Source of the DNA: Liquorilactobacillus oeni DSM 19972
GTDB taxonomy: Bacteria; Bacillota; Bacilli; Lactobacillales; Lactobacillaceae
Length of the DNA stretch: 64,000 bases
NCBI RefSeq assembly: GCF_001436275.1
Contig: NZ_AZEH01000020.1
Coordinates: 310,001 to 374,000, forward strand
Direction: 5' to 3'
Shown: in pieces, positions 57,127 through 64,000 of the stretch
Layout of the letters: every line of letters starts with the position of its first letter
Position numbering within the stretch: the stretch's first letter is position 1
Made by a program: the position numbers and the translations under genes
The notes under the pieces: model-generated
Told to the model about the DNA's origin: nothing
Seen by the model: the letters and a program-made list of their open reading frames with translations, nothing else
Databases searched by the model: none

Positions 57127-57945
57127 TTATTTTGTAACTGTTAATTCAACGTTTCCTAGAGTATGGTCAAACTTGGCAGTCCAATTACCAACAGCTAATT
57201 TAGGCGGCAAAACGAATGTCCCAGTAGAAACCATTTGTCCTGTTTGAAGTGGTGTTCCTTGTTCCTCAAGTTTTTTAACCAGCCAGTGAAGAGAATTCAG
57301 CGGATTATTCAAGACTTCAGATGAAACACCTTCTTTAAGTTTCTTGCCATTATAGAGTAGTTCGCAATTAACATGTGCGAGTTCTTCAGTAGTCTTGAAG
57401 ACTTCAGTGGTCGGTTTTTCATTTCCATAAAGAACAAGGCCACCGACAGCTGCATCAGACATCACCAAGTACTTGGATAATGTCGGGAACCAATCTTTAA
57501 AGCGCGAGTCCGGAACTTCCAAACCAGCGGCAACAGTTGTCTTTTGCATTAATTCAAGAAGAGAATCAGTGCTTTTAAGTTCTTTGACCGCTTTAAATTC
57601 AAGTTCAACTTCAACAAGCGGCTCCATTAGGTTTGAGAGACTGACACTGGTCGGAGCATGGAGAAAGCGGCTTGTAACTTGTGCTCCATAAAGCGGAGAA
57701 GTAGAAGCAAACATTTTTTGAGTTTCCTCACTTGTAAGAGAGACTTTGTAACCACCGACTTTTTCTTTTTTGAGATCTGTTAGCCGTCTTTGAACTCGAT
57801 ATGCTGTTTCATCGTCGTTTACGGCCCCCTGCCAATCAGAAACGAGAAGCGGTGTACGAGTAGTGTAAGCATGAAAAAGTTTTTGTGCAAAGTTTTCTTG
57901 TTCTTTTGTCAGAGATGTAGTTTCTTTAGTTTGTGTTTGATTCAT
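57127..57945 (-). CDS. 2-keto-4-pentenoate hydratase-like protein (FAH superfamily)
   Basis: 272-aa protein of the MhpD/TesE hydratase and decarboxylase group. LHAPTSVSLSNLMEPLVEVE and AGLEVPDSRFKDWFPTLSKY are the family blocks; the metal-binding acids are in EPLVEVELEF (ExE). SGGVSSE-like GVSSEVLNNPLNSLHWLVKK and GQMVSTGTFVLPPKLAVG close the active site. Start 57945 follows GAGGGG by 6 nt. It is not in an aromatic degradation operon; instead a T-box leader and a 34-codon ORF precede it. The substrate is therefore open, perhaps a 2-oxo acid linked to branched-chain metabolism. Confidence 0.86.
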   Translation of the reverse strand: MNQTQTKETTSLTKEQENFAQKLFHAYTTRTPLLVSDWQGAVNDDETAYRVQRRLTDLKKEKVGGYKVSLTSEETQKMFASTSPLYGAQVTSRFLHAPTSVSLSNLMEPLVEVELEFKAVKELKSTDSLLELMQKTTVAAGLEVPDSRFKDWFPTLSKYLVMSDAAVGGLVLYGNEKPTTEVFKTTEELAHVNCELLYNGKKLKEGVSSEVLNNPLNSLHWLVKKLEEQGTPLQTGQMVSTGTFVLPPKLAVGNWTAKFDHTLGNVELTVTK

Positions 57946-57968
57946 TGTTAACCCCTCCATTTTTTGAG

Positions 57969-58009
57969 AGCGGTTCCTAAATGCATGTCCATGCTGGTGA
58001 GGAACCGCT
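57969..58009 (-). other. Hairpin just upstream of the hydratase ribosome binding site
   Basis: Perfect 10-bp stem AGCGGTTCCT / AGGAACCGCT (57969-57978 / 58000-58009) with a 21-nt loop. On the minus strand it overlaps the end of the 34-codon ORF and ends 14 nt before the GAGGGG of the hydratase. No T-run follows, so it is not a terminator. Confidence 0.6.
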
Positions 58010-58081
58010 AAAACTGTACTTCAACTTTAAAATCTGAATATTGCCATCGTCGCTTTTAATACCACTTTCATCGCCTTGCAT
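57977..58081 (-). CDS. Short ORF (34 aa) between T-box and hydratase
   Basis: ATG 58081 with GGTGAGG 5 nt upstream opens a 34-codon frame ending TAG 57977. It starts MQGDESGIKSDDGNI and ends SGSSPAWTCI. It is hydrophilic and I do not recognise it. Its 3' end lies in the hairpin at 57969-58009, so translation of it would open that hairpin. It could be a translated leader that couples to the hydratase or an independent small protein. Confidence 0.5.
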   Translation of the reverse strand: MQGDESGIKSDDGNIQILKLKYSFSGSSPAWTCI

Positions 58082-58111
58082 GGTTTCCTCACCTACCTTT
58101 TTATTAAATCT

Positions 58112-58405
58112 AAACAAAAAACGCCCTTTAACCATCTATCTGGTCAAAGGGCGTTAAAACGCGGTACCACCTTTAAATTGCACCTACTATGAAAAAGATG
58201 CCTCTTACAAACTCTTTATAAGAATTTGCACACTCGATAATGGGAGTCCCCAGCAGAATCTAATATCGCTTTGATTTCGAACTGCAGCTCAAAGGTGATT
58301 TTCTTTTACGTTCGTTCGCTCACCTTTCCATTATCGGAGAGTCCCTAAAACCGCGTACGTAAAATACTTTCCTAATCAACGCTTCTCATTTAAATTTAAT
58401 TTGTT
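58112..58405 (-). ncRNA. T-box leader of the hydratase
   Basis: Minus-strand T-box riboswitch. The T-box AAAGGTGGTACCGCG is at 58174-58160. The terminator has arms AACGCCCTTT / AAAGGGCGTT (58155-58146 and 58129-58120) followed by a T-run. Stem I base CGATAATGG (about 58337-58329) pairs with CCATTATCG (about 58243-58235). The best specifier is ATC (Ile) at 58299-58297, followed by ACCTTTGAGC. The part of Stem I above the specifier looks very short: AAAGGTGA pairs with TCACCTTT around only 21 nt, and the usual apical GGTGG region is not seen. Confidence 0.87.
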
Positions 58406-58411
58406 ATCGGT

Positions 58412-58440
58412 ATATTAACGCTAATTTAGCGAGCAGTCAA
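58412..58440 (-). promoter_or_regulatory. Promoter of the T-box/hydratase transcript
   Basis: TTGACT (58440-58435), 17-bp spacer, TAATAT (58417-58412). The spacer contains the dyad CGCTAAATTAGCG, which could be a regulator site. Confidence 0.65.
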
Positions 58441-58484
58441 GGGCCTTTTTAAATTACTTTTAAAAATAACTTACTTTAACTTAA

Positions 58485-59852
58485 TCATTCTAACACCGTT
58501 TTAATATTAGCAAATTCACGAATTCCCAAATCGCTTAATTCGCGGCCATAACCAGATCTTTTAACACCGCCGAATGGAAATTCCGGGTTAGAAGATAAAG
58601 GCTGATTAAGTGCCACCTGGCCAGTTTCAACTTTAGTAGCTAATTTCTGTGCATGTTTTGGATCACTTGAGTAAACTGCCCCGCCAAGTCCATATTGTGA
58701 ATGGTTTGCGATTTTTAAAATCTCCTCTTCAGTTTCGGCCTTGTAAATTTGTGCAACCGGACCAAAAAGCTCAGTATCATACATCGGATTGGCAGAGGAC
58801 ATACCTGTGATGATCAGAGGATTAAAGAAGGCACCAGGGCCTTCTACAGGAGTGGGATCACCCCAAATAACTTTAGATCCTCCGGCAATAACTTTACTTA
58901 CTTGTTCTTGTAAATTCTTTTGTGCAGTTTTTGAAGAAAGGGGAGCCAGCGTTGTCGTTTCGTCTAATGGATCTCCCAGCTTTTTCTTCTTAAACTCTTC
59001 GATAATTCCAGCAAGAAATTTATTATAGATTCTACTTTGGACAATATATCTTTTAGCTGCAGTGCAGACTTGCCCAGAATTATTCAGGCGTGCCGAAACA
59101 GCACCTTTGACGGCGGTTTCAAGGTCAGCATCATTTAAAACGATGCAAACATCGGTGCCGCCAAGTTCCATTGTAGATTTCTTCAGATTTTTACCAGCTT
59201 CTGCAGCAATAATCGCACCAGCCTTTTCAGAACCGGTTAAGGCAACACCTTGAACACGATCATCAGCAATGACTTTATTGACTTGATCGTAATTGATGAA
59301 CAGATTCTTAAATGCACCTTCTGGAAGGCCAGCAGTTTTGCAGGCATCTTCAAAAGCTTGTGCGCATTCTGGAACAATGCTGGCATGTTTTAATAATACT
59401 GGGTTTCCTAAGATAAAATTAGGTGCGAAGACCCGCATGATCTGTGTGTAAGGAAAATTCCAAGGTTCAACAGCAAGAATCGTACCAATTGAATTAAATT
59501 CGGTATGCGCTTTTTTTCCAGCTACACTTTTATACGTTTGGTTTTTAAGGTTTTTTTCACCGTTATTGACATAATAATTTGCAAAGGCTGCATTTTTTTC
59601 AACTTCTCCGCGAGCTTCAGAGATTCTTTTGCCCATGTTTGTTGTCATGAAACGAGCATATTTATCAATGTTATTTGTAAATTCGTTTGCAAGTTTTGCT
59701 AACAGCTCTGCTCTTTTTGAAATCGGCTCTGTCTTTGCCTGACGATAAAAAGCATCAGCTTTTTTTAAGGCAGCCTCCAATTCTTCATTGGATGTTTCGG
59801 CAAATTCTCGGATCAGTTCACCGTTATAAGGGTTAATTGCTTTATAAGACAC
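58485..59852 (-). CDS. NAD(P)-dependent aldehyde dehydrogenase (succinate-semialdehyde type)
   Basis: 455-aa aldehyde dehydrogenase. Catalytic Cys in NSGQVCTAAKRYIVQ; general base Glu in STMELGGTDVCIVL; cofactor-binding VQGVALTGSEKAGAIIAAEA; the Lys of EPWNFPYTQ-PVLLKHAS. The short N-terminus and the ELGGTD motif match the GabD/SSADH group common in lactobacilli, but the true aldehyde is not certain. It stands alone between the T-box promoter and treA. Confidence 0.92.
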   Translation of the reverse strand: MSYKAINPYNGELIREFAETSNEELEAALKKADAFYRQAKTEPISKRAELLAKLANEFTNNIDKYARFMTTNMGKRISEARGEVEKNAAFANYYVNNGEKNLKNQTYKSVAGKKAHTEFNSIGTILAVEPWNFPYTQIMRVFAPNFILGNPVLLKHASIVPECAQAFEDACKTAGLPEGAFKNLFINYDQVNKVIADDRVQGVALTGSEKAGAIIAAEAGKNLKKSTMELGGTDVCIVLNDADLETAVKGAVSARLNNSGQVCTAAKRYIVQSRIYNKFLAGIIEEFKKKKLGDPLDETTTLAPLSSKTAQKNLQEQVSKVIAGGSKVIWGDPTPVEGPGAFFNPLIITGMSSANPMYDTELFGPVAQIYKAETEEEILKIANHSQYGLGGAVYSSDPKHAQKLATKVETGQVALNQPLSSNPEFPFGGVKRSGYGRELSDLGIREFANIKTVLE

Positions 59853-59924
59853 TTAAAAGACTCCTTTCTGTTACAGCCCTAATTATAGAAGTAATTGCCA
59901 GCGGATGAAAATAAAAAGATTGAC

Positions 59925-61610
59925 TTAAGAAAGAGGTTTGAAAGCAAGTGCTTCATAAGGCCGTAGTTTAAGTTTTTTTGGCAATTGTTCATTGTATTTA
60001 AAAGGATAGTTGCCAAGCAATAATGATACCTGACCCTGCAGTTTTTTCGGTATTTCGATACTTGTTTCTTTTTCATAAAAATTAGCTAAAACAATTATTT
60101 GCTGCTCATTTAAAAAGCGCCGGTAGGCAAAAACTTGAGGATGTTCAGCAAAAAGTGCTTCGAAATGTCCAATTGCAATTAGTTCTTCAGTTTTGCGCAA
60201 CTGAATAAGTTTTTGGTAAAATTCAAATATTTCACCGTGTGCAAGTTCACGCTCAACATTTATTTTAGCTTGATTTGTCGGCATCAGCCACGGTTTTGTA
60301 GTTGAAAAGCCGGCATACTTGGTTGCATTCCACTGCATAGGCGTTCGACTATTATCACGTGATTTTAAAGAAACGGCTTTAAAAGCTTCTTGTTCGGAAT
60401 AACCCTTTTTTAAAAGGGCATTGTAAGCATTTTTAGTTTCCACATCATTATAACTAGAAATTTCAGAATAGGAAGGATTCGGCATTCCGAGCTCTTCTCC
60501 CTGATAAATATAGGGAGTTCCCCGCAGCAAATGGAGAACCAGAGCAAGCATTTCTGCTGACTTTTCGCGGTACTCGTGCACATTGCCGAAGCGGTTTAAT
60601 GCACGTGGTTGATCGTGATTATTCCAAAAAAGAGCGTTCCAGCCCCCGTGTCTGTCAAGTTCAGTTTGCCATTCGAAAAGAAGTTTCTTTAATGCAGCAA
60701 AATCAAAGGGGATAGTCTTCCACTTATTACCATTCTTATAGTCGACTTTTAAGTGATGAAAGGTAAAAACCATTGAGAGTTCATGATTCTGCGGTTGTGT
60801 ATATGCAATCGAATTATTGACCGTTGTAGAAGACATTTCTCCTACAGTAATAATGCTGGAGTCCCGTCCAAAACTGTTTTGGTTGAGTTCTTTCAGGTAA
60901 GTATGGACAACCGGAGTATCGGTATATAGTTTTTTTTCTTGCTGAGGATCTGTTGAATTACGCAAATTTGTGTCTTTGCCGGTCACATTGATTACATCGA
61001 AGCGGAAGCCTTTAACACCCTTATTGCGCCAAAAGTTCACGATTTGTGCTGCTTCTTTACGGACATCGGGGTTATGCCAATCCAAGTCGGCTTGAGTGGG
61101 ATCGTAGAGATGGAGATAGTAGTCTGAGCTGTTACCGAACTTTTTCCAAGCAGAACCACCAAATTTAGACTGCCAATTTGTTGGTACACTGCCATCTTTT
61201 TTTGAAGGCCTGATGTAAAAGTAAGCACGGTATTTAGGATCTCCAGCAAGAGCTTTTTGAAACCAGGGATGGGAGGTTGAACAATGGTTCAGAACCATAT
61301 CTAACATGACATCAACATGAATTTCCTTTAACCGCTGTTCCAGTTCTTTAAAATCAGCCATTGTTCCAAAACGTGGATCTATTTTGTAATAGTCTGCAAT
61401 ATCGTAGCCATTATCATTTTGGGGAGAAACAAAAAAGGGATTGAACCAGATCATGTCAACGTTTAGCTTTTCAATATAGGGAATTTTTTGAATAATTCCT
61501 CGCAGATCTCCAATGCCGTCACCGTTACTGTCATAAAAAGATTTAGGATAGATCTGATAAATTACCTTTTGTCCCAGTTTGCGATAGTAATCTGTTGTAT
61601 TCATAAACAT
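59925..61610 (-). CDS. treA: Alpha,alpha-phosphotrehalase (trehalose-6-phosphate hydrolase)
   Basis: GH13 enzyme, 561 aa, that splits trehalose-6-phosphate into glucose and glucose-6-phosphate in the cytoplasm. VIYQIYPKSFYDSNGDGIGD is the start. The four GH13 regions are visible: DMVLNHCSTSHPW, GFRFDVINVTG (nucleophile Asp), TVGEMSSTTV (acid/base Glu), and NNHDQPRALNRFG. Specificity is assigned from treR and the PTS genes next to it. ATG 61610 overlaps the treR stop (TAATG). Confidence 0.93.
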   Translation of the reverse strand: MFMNTTDYYRKLGQKVIYQIYPKSFYDSNGDGIGDLRGIIQKIPYIEKLNVDMIWFNPFFVSPQNDNGYDIADYYKIDPRFGTMADFKELEQRLKEIHVDVMLDMVLNHCSTSHPWFQKALAGDPKYRAYFYIRPSKKDGSVPTNWQSKFGGSAWKKFGNSSDYYLHLYDPTQADLDWHNPDVRKEAAQIVNFWRNKGVKGFRFDVINVTGKDTNLRNSTDPQQEKKLYTDTPVVHTYLKELNQNSFGRDSSIITVGEMSSTTVNNSIAYTQPQNHELSMVFTFHHLKVDYKNGNKWKTIPFDFAALKKLLFEWQTELDRHGGWNALFWNNHDQPRALNRFGNVHEYREKSAEMLALVLHLLRGTPYIYQGEELGMPNPSYSEISSYNDVETKNAYNALLKKGYSEQEAFKAVSLKSRDNSRTPMQWNATKYAGFSTTKPWLMPTNQAKINVERELAHGEIFEFYQKLIQLRKTEELIAIGHFEALFAEHPQVFAYRRFLNEQQIIVLANFYEKETSIEIPKKLQGQVSLLLGNYPFKYNEQLPKKLKLRPYEALAFKPLS

Positions 61611-62362
61611 TACTTTCCTTTCGTGTTTGTTAAAATTCTTTTCCGTCTTGCAAAGTCTGTAAATTTGAACTTATCTGGACGATGGTAAGAAGCGGTAATT
61701 TGAAAAAGAGTTGTATCTGCCAAATAAGTATAACTTCTGACAACAACCACTAGATCTGCGGTGGCTAACTTCAGTTTTTTTCTAACTTCTTCAGGAGGAT
61801 TTTCGACTGTAATTTCCTTAGTTGCATAAGAAATATCGAAACTGAGGTTTTCTTCAAGATATGCGTAAACAGAGTCTGCGGCAGCTTTTTCAGGAAGTTC
61901 ATCTAGTGGAGGAGAAAGAAGATAGTCACGATCTAAAACCTCGGGTTCACCATTAATCAAGCGCAGTCTTTCAAGGTAAAAAGCCGGTTGTTGAGGCTGA
62001 ATAACACCATTTGTCAAAAAATCAGGAACGACAGTTTTTGTTAATTTAAGGACAATGGTCTTTGCATTCATTCCAAGCATTTTATTCAATTCCTTAAAGC
62101 TTGTAATTCCAGAAATGGGAAATGTAAAGCGTTGAATATCCAAAACCATTGAGCCTTTTCCTTTTATTTTTTGAATCAGCCCTAGCTCATTCAGCTGCTC
62201 AAGCGATTTCCGGATCGTTTCACGTGAAGTGCCATATAACTCGCAGAGTTTGTGTTCACTAGGTAAAAAAGTTTGTGCAGCGTAAATTTTATGCTGAATT
62301 TTTATTGCAATATCGTGTGCGATTATATTTTGTTTATTGAAGGTACTCAATGATTTGCACAT
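61610..62362 (-). CDS. treR: GntR-family trehalose operon repressor
   Basis: 250-aa regulator: N-terminal winged helix (FLPSEHKLCELYGTSRETIR and LNELGLIQKIKGKGSMV) and C-terminal UTRA effector domain (about 90-245). TreR represses tre genes and is relieved by trehalose-6-phosphate. The gene is first in the treR-treA unit and is divergent from the PTS genes. Two TGTATATACA boxes in the spacer are probable operators. Confidence 0.92.
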   Translation of the reverse strand: MCKSLSTFNKQNIIAHDIAIKIQHKIYAAQTFLPSEHKLCELYGTSRETIRKSLEQLNELGLIQKIKGKGSMVLDIQRFTFPISGITSFKELNKMLGMNAKTIVLKLTKTVVPDFLTNGVIQPQQPAFYLERLRLINGEPEVLDRDYLLSPPLDELPEKAAADSVYAYLEENLSFDISYATKEITVENPPEEVRKKLKLATADLVVVVRSYTYLADTTLFQITASYHRPDKFKFTDFARRKRILTNTKGK

Positions 62363-62401
62363 CCTTTAGAAATCTTTTTTCTTAATATATCATATTGTTC
62401 C

Positions 62402-62411
62402 TGTATATACA
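62402..62411. promoter_or_regulatory. TreR-type operator 1
   Basis: Palindrome TGTATATACA, 40 bp upstream of the treR start. It matches the core of known TreR sites (TTGTATATACAA). Confidence 0.65.
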
Positions 62412-62701
62412 TGATTATAGAGGAACAAGACTATTGATATTACAGCTCATAACGATAATTGAAAACTAATGTCTAAAAACACTACTTGTGCATTGTTTTC
62501 CTGGTTTTGTATCCATTTATAGTTCTGCTGTTCTTAATTAAAAGCGCATATACAAGAAAAATTTGGGTATTTTTGAGTATCAGCGCTGCAAAGCTGTAGA
62601 CTAATTTTACGCTTGTAACGGTTGATAGCCGTCTAAAAGACAACATGTTTTTCTGCTATTTACTAGAAGCAGAATTTAAAAAGGCTATTAAATTGACTTT
62701 A

Positions 62702-62711
62702 TGTATATACA
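62702..62711. promoter_or_regulatory. TreR-type operator 2
   Basis: Second TGTATATACA, exactly 300 bp from the first and 70 bp before the EIIA gene. Confidence 0.65.
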
Positions 62712-62736
62712 CGTTTTATCATTAGTTTGAATTAAA

Positions 62737-62750
62737 TGAAAGCGATTTAA
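62737..62750 (+). promoter_or_regulatory. cre-like catabolite site
   Basis: TGAAAGCGATTTAA fits the catabolite-responsive element core (TGNAARCGNT) with a poor 3' end. It lies 31 bp upstream of the EIIA start. CcpA control of trehalose genes is usual. Confidence 0.5.
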
Positions 62751-62780
62751 CTTGGTCTTGTAATTTTAGGAGGGATTTTA

Positions 62781-63278
62781 ATGTTTGGGTTTAGCAAAAA
62801 AAAGTCCGACACAATAGAGGTGCTTTCTCCAGCAACTGGACAGGTTGTTGCTCTGTCCGATGTGGATGATGCGGTATTTTCAACTGGTAATATGGGTAAG
62901 GGCTTTGGATTGGAGCCAACAGAAGATGAGATTTTGTCGCCTGTAACGGGAAAAGTAACTTTGGTGGCCGAAACAAAACATGCTTTAGGAATTGAAACGG
63001 CAGAAGGGGTGGATATTTTAGTACACATGGGGATTGACACCGTCGAATTAAAAGGCAAACCCTTCGAAATCAATGTTGCAGTTGGTCAAAAGGTTAAAGC
63101 AGGCCAAAAGGTCGCTACTATGGATGTTAAACAAATTCAAGAAGACAAACTTAAAGCAACAATTATGGTAGTAGCAACCAATACGGCTGATATGGTTGAT
63201 AAGGTTGAGATGGAAGTGAATAAGAAGTGTTCGGCGGGTAACGTTATTGGGAAGATTAAGTTGAAGAAAGAGGAGTGA
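62781..63278 (+). CDS. PTS glucose-type EIIA component
   Basis: 165-aa EIIA of the glucose family. TIEVLSPATGQVVALSDVDD begins the domain. GVDILVHMGIDTVELKG contains the phosphorylated His, and KHALGIETAEG the first conserved His. The end is short and basic. It is a stand-alone EIIA located 5 nt before the EIIBC gene, which ends the usual need for a fused EIIA in the trehalose permease. AGGAGG (about 62769-62774) precedes ATG 62781. Confidence 0.93.
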   Translation: MFGFSKKKSDTIEVLSPATGQVVALSDVDDAVFSTGNMGKGFGLEPTEDEILSPVTGKVTLVAETKHALGIETAEGVDILVHMGIDTVELKGKPFEINVAVGQKVKAGQKVATMDVKQIQEDKLKATIMVVATNTADMVDKVEMEVNKKCSAGNVIGKIKLKKEE

Positions 63279-63283
63279 CAACT

Positions 63284-64000
63284 ATGGCAAAGAAAGATTA
63301 TTCTGGGTTGGCAAAGAAGATTATTAGCGATGTTGGAGGAGAGAAAAATATCGATAATCTTATTCATTGTATTACCCGATTACGTTTTTATCTGAAAGAT
63401 GAAAGCGTTGCTAAGGATGAAGATCTGAAAAAGACCACCGGTGTAATTGATGTCATCAAAGCATCTGGCCAGTATCAAGTTGTAATCGGTAATGAGGTTG
63501 GTAATGTATACGATGCTGTGGTGCAGGAACTCGGACCGCAATTTGCTGCTAAAATCGATGATGGTGCTACAACTACGGCTTCAGCAACAGATAAACAAAA
63601 AGGAAATCCTGTAACGAGAGGGATTAATAACCTGATTGGTGTTATTACGGGTTCTATGACACCGGTAATTGGTGTGATTGCAGCAGCTGGGATTATTAAG
63701 GGGATATTGGCATTATTAACTTTACCGCAGTTAGGCTCTTTGCTGGATGTTAAAAGCACACTTTATCTGACAATCAGTGCTATAGCAGATTCGGCCTTTT
63801 TCTTTCTTCCGATTCTAGTCGGGTTTTCTGCAGCCCGTTATATGAAGGGCGATCCTGTCATTACGGCTGTAATCGGTGGAGTGTTAACATATCCCCAGAT
63901 TATAACATGGGGAACTAATTTTAAGACCATGTTCTCTATTGGAGGATTTGATTTTCAATTTTTGAACTACACATATTCGATTTTTCCGATGATTCTTGCA
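63284..64000 (+). CDS. treB: PTS trehalose EIIBC component (cut by window end)
   Basis: First 239 codons of a PTS permease of the glucose-sucrose family. The EIIB domain (1-80) has the phospho-Cys29 in DNLIHCITRLRFYLKD. A linker near 95-110 (TTTASATDKQKGNP) leads to EIIC membrane segments starting at IGVITGSMTPVIGVIAAAGI. The trehalose assignment comes from the treR/treA neighbours. GAGGAG, 6-7 nt upstream, overlaps the EIIA stop region. The 3' end is beyond the window, so a fused EIIA cannot be excluded. Confidence 0.92.
   Translation, partial: MAKKDYSGLAKKIISDVGGEKNIDNLIHCITRLRFYLKDESVAKDEDLKKTTGVIDVIKASGQYQVVIGNEVGNVYDAVVQELGPQFAAKIDDGATTTASATDKQKGNPVTRGINNLIGVITGSMTPVIGVIAAAGIIKGILALLTLPQLGSLLDVKSTLYLTISAIADSAFFFLPILVGFSAARYMKGDPVITAVIGGVLTYPQIITWGTNFKTMFSIGGFDFQFLNYTYSIFPMILA

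Larger units (their letters stand above)
62363..62780. promoter_or_regulatory. Divergent tre regulatory region
   Basis: 418-bp spacer with the treR-treA promoter on one side and the PTS promoter on the other. It contains two TreR-type operators (62402 and 62702) and a cre-like site (62737). Between about 62430 and 62690 I see no ORF with a ribosome binding site and no clear structure. Confidence 0.6.

Overview
The window looks like the replication-origin region of a low-GC Gram-positive lactic acid bacterium of the family Lactobacillaceae. Reasons: the order gyrA-gyrB-recF-yaaA-dnaN-dnaA | oriC | rpmH-rnpA-yidC, strong GGAGG-type ribosome binding sites, T-box leaders, and a complete nickel-dependent lactate racemase (lar) operon. 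I did not assign a species. No rRNA, tRNA, CRISPR array, prophage or intact insertion sequence was seen.

Layout. 1-9 kb: the replication initiation block on the minus strand, the origin (DnaA boxes on both sides of dnaA), then rpmH, rnpA and yidC on the plus strand. 9-15 kb: a PepO-type peptidase, an aldo/keto reductase divergent from an OhrR-like sensor, lrgAB and a LytR-type response regulator. Its likely kinase partner, lytS, is 28 kb away at 42.6-44.4 kb. 15-28 kb: transporters (sugar MFS, MATE, dicarboxylate/amino-acid symporter, amino-acid permease), a beta-lactamase-fold hydrolase, an acyltransferase, an alpha/beta hydrolase and two pseudogenes (an S66 carboxypeptidase and an MFS exporter). 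28-35 kb: larR divergent from larA-B-C-E-D plus a NiCoT nickel permease, which together give lactate racemisation, cofactor synthesis, lactate transport and nickel supply. 35.8-38.3 kb: a probable zinc-starvation regulon with a zinc-type binding protein, cysteine-poor L33, L32 and S14 paralogues and two small unknown proteins. Three 23-bp palindromes of one consensus precede its transcription units. 38.5-40.4 kb: a small membrane protein and a T-box-controlled branched-chain aminotransferase. 41-49 kb: a glycosyltransferase, lytS, regulators, and a partial menaquinone set (menI, menB, menE). 49-57 kb: an ArsR sensor, a nucleoside hydrolase with a BMP-type nucleoside ABC transporter, and uppP. 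57-64 kb: a T-box-controlled hydratase preceded by an unannotated 34-codon ORF, an aldehyde dehydrogenase, and the trehalose system (treA, treR, EIIA, treB cut by the window end) with two TreR-type operators and a cre-like site.

A recurrent, apparently unnamed intergenic element joins these regions. It pairs a terminator-like hairpin (core CAAAA...TTTTG) with a second imperfect inverted repeat. Clear or degraded copies lie near 13.0, 28.2, 35.4, 35.7, 42.2, 49.1 and 57.0 kb, mostly at gene 3' ends. With the zinc regulon and the T-box/hydratase leader, it is the part of the window most worth following up.
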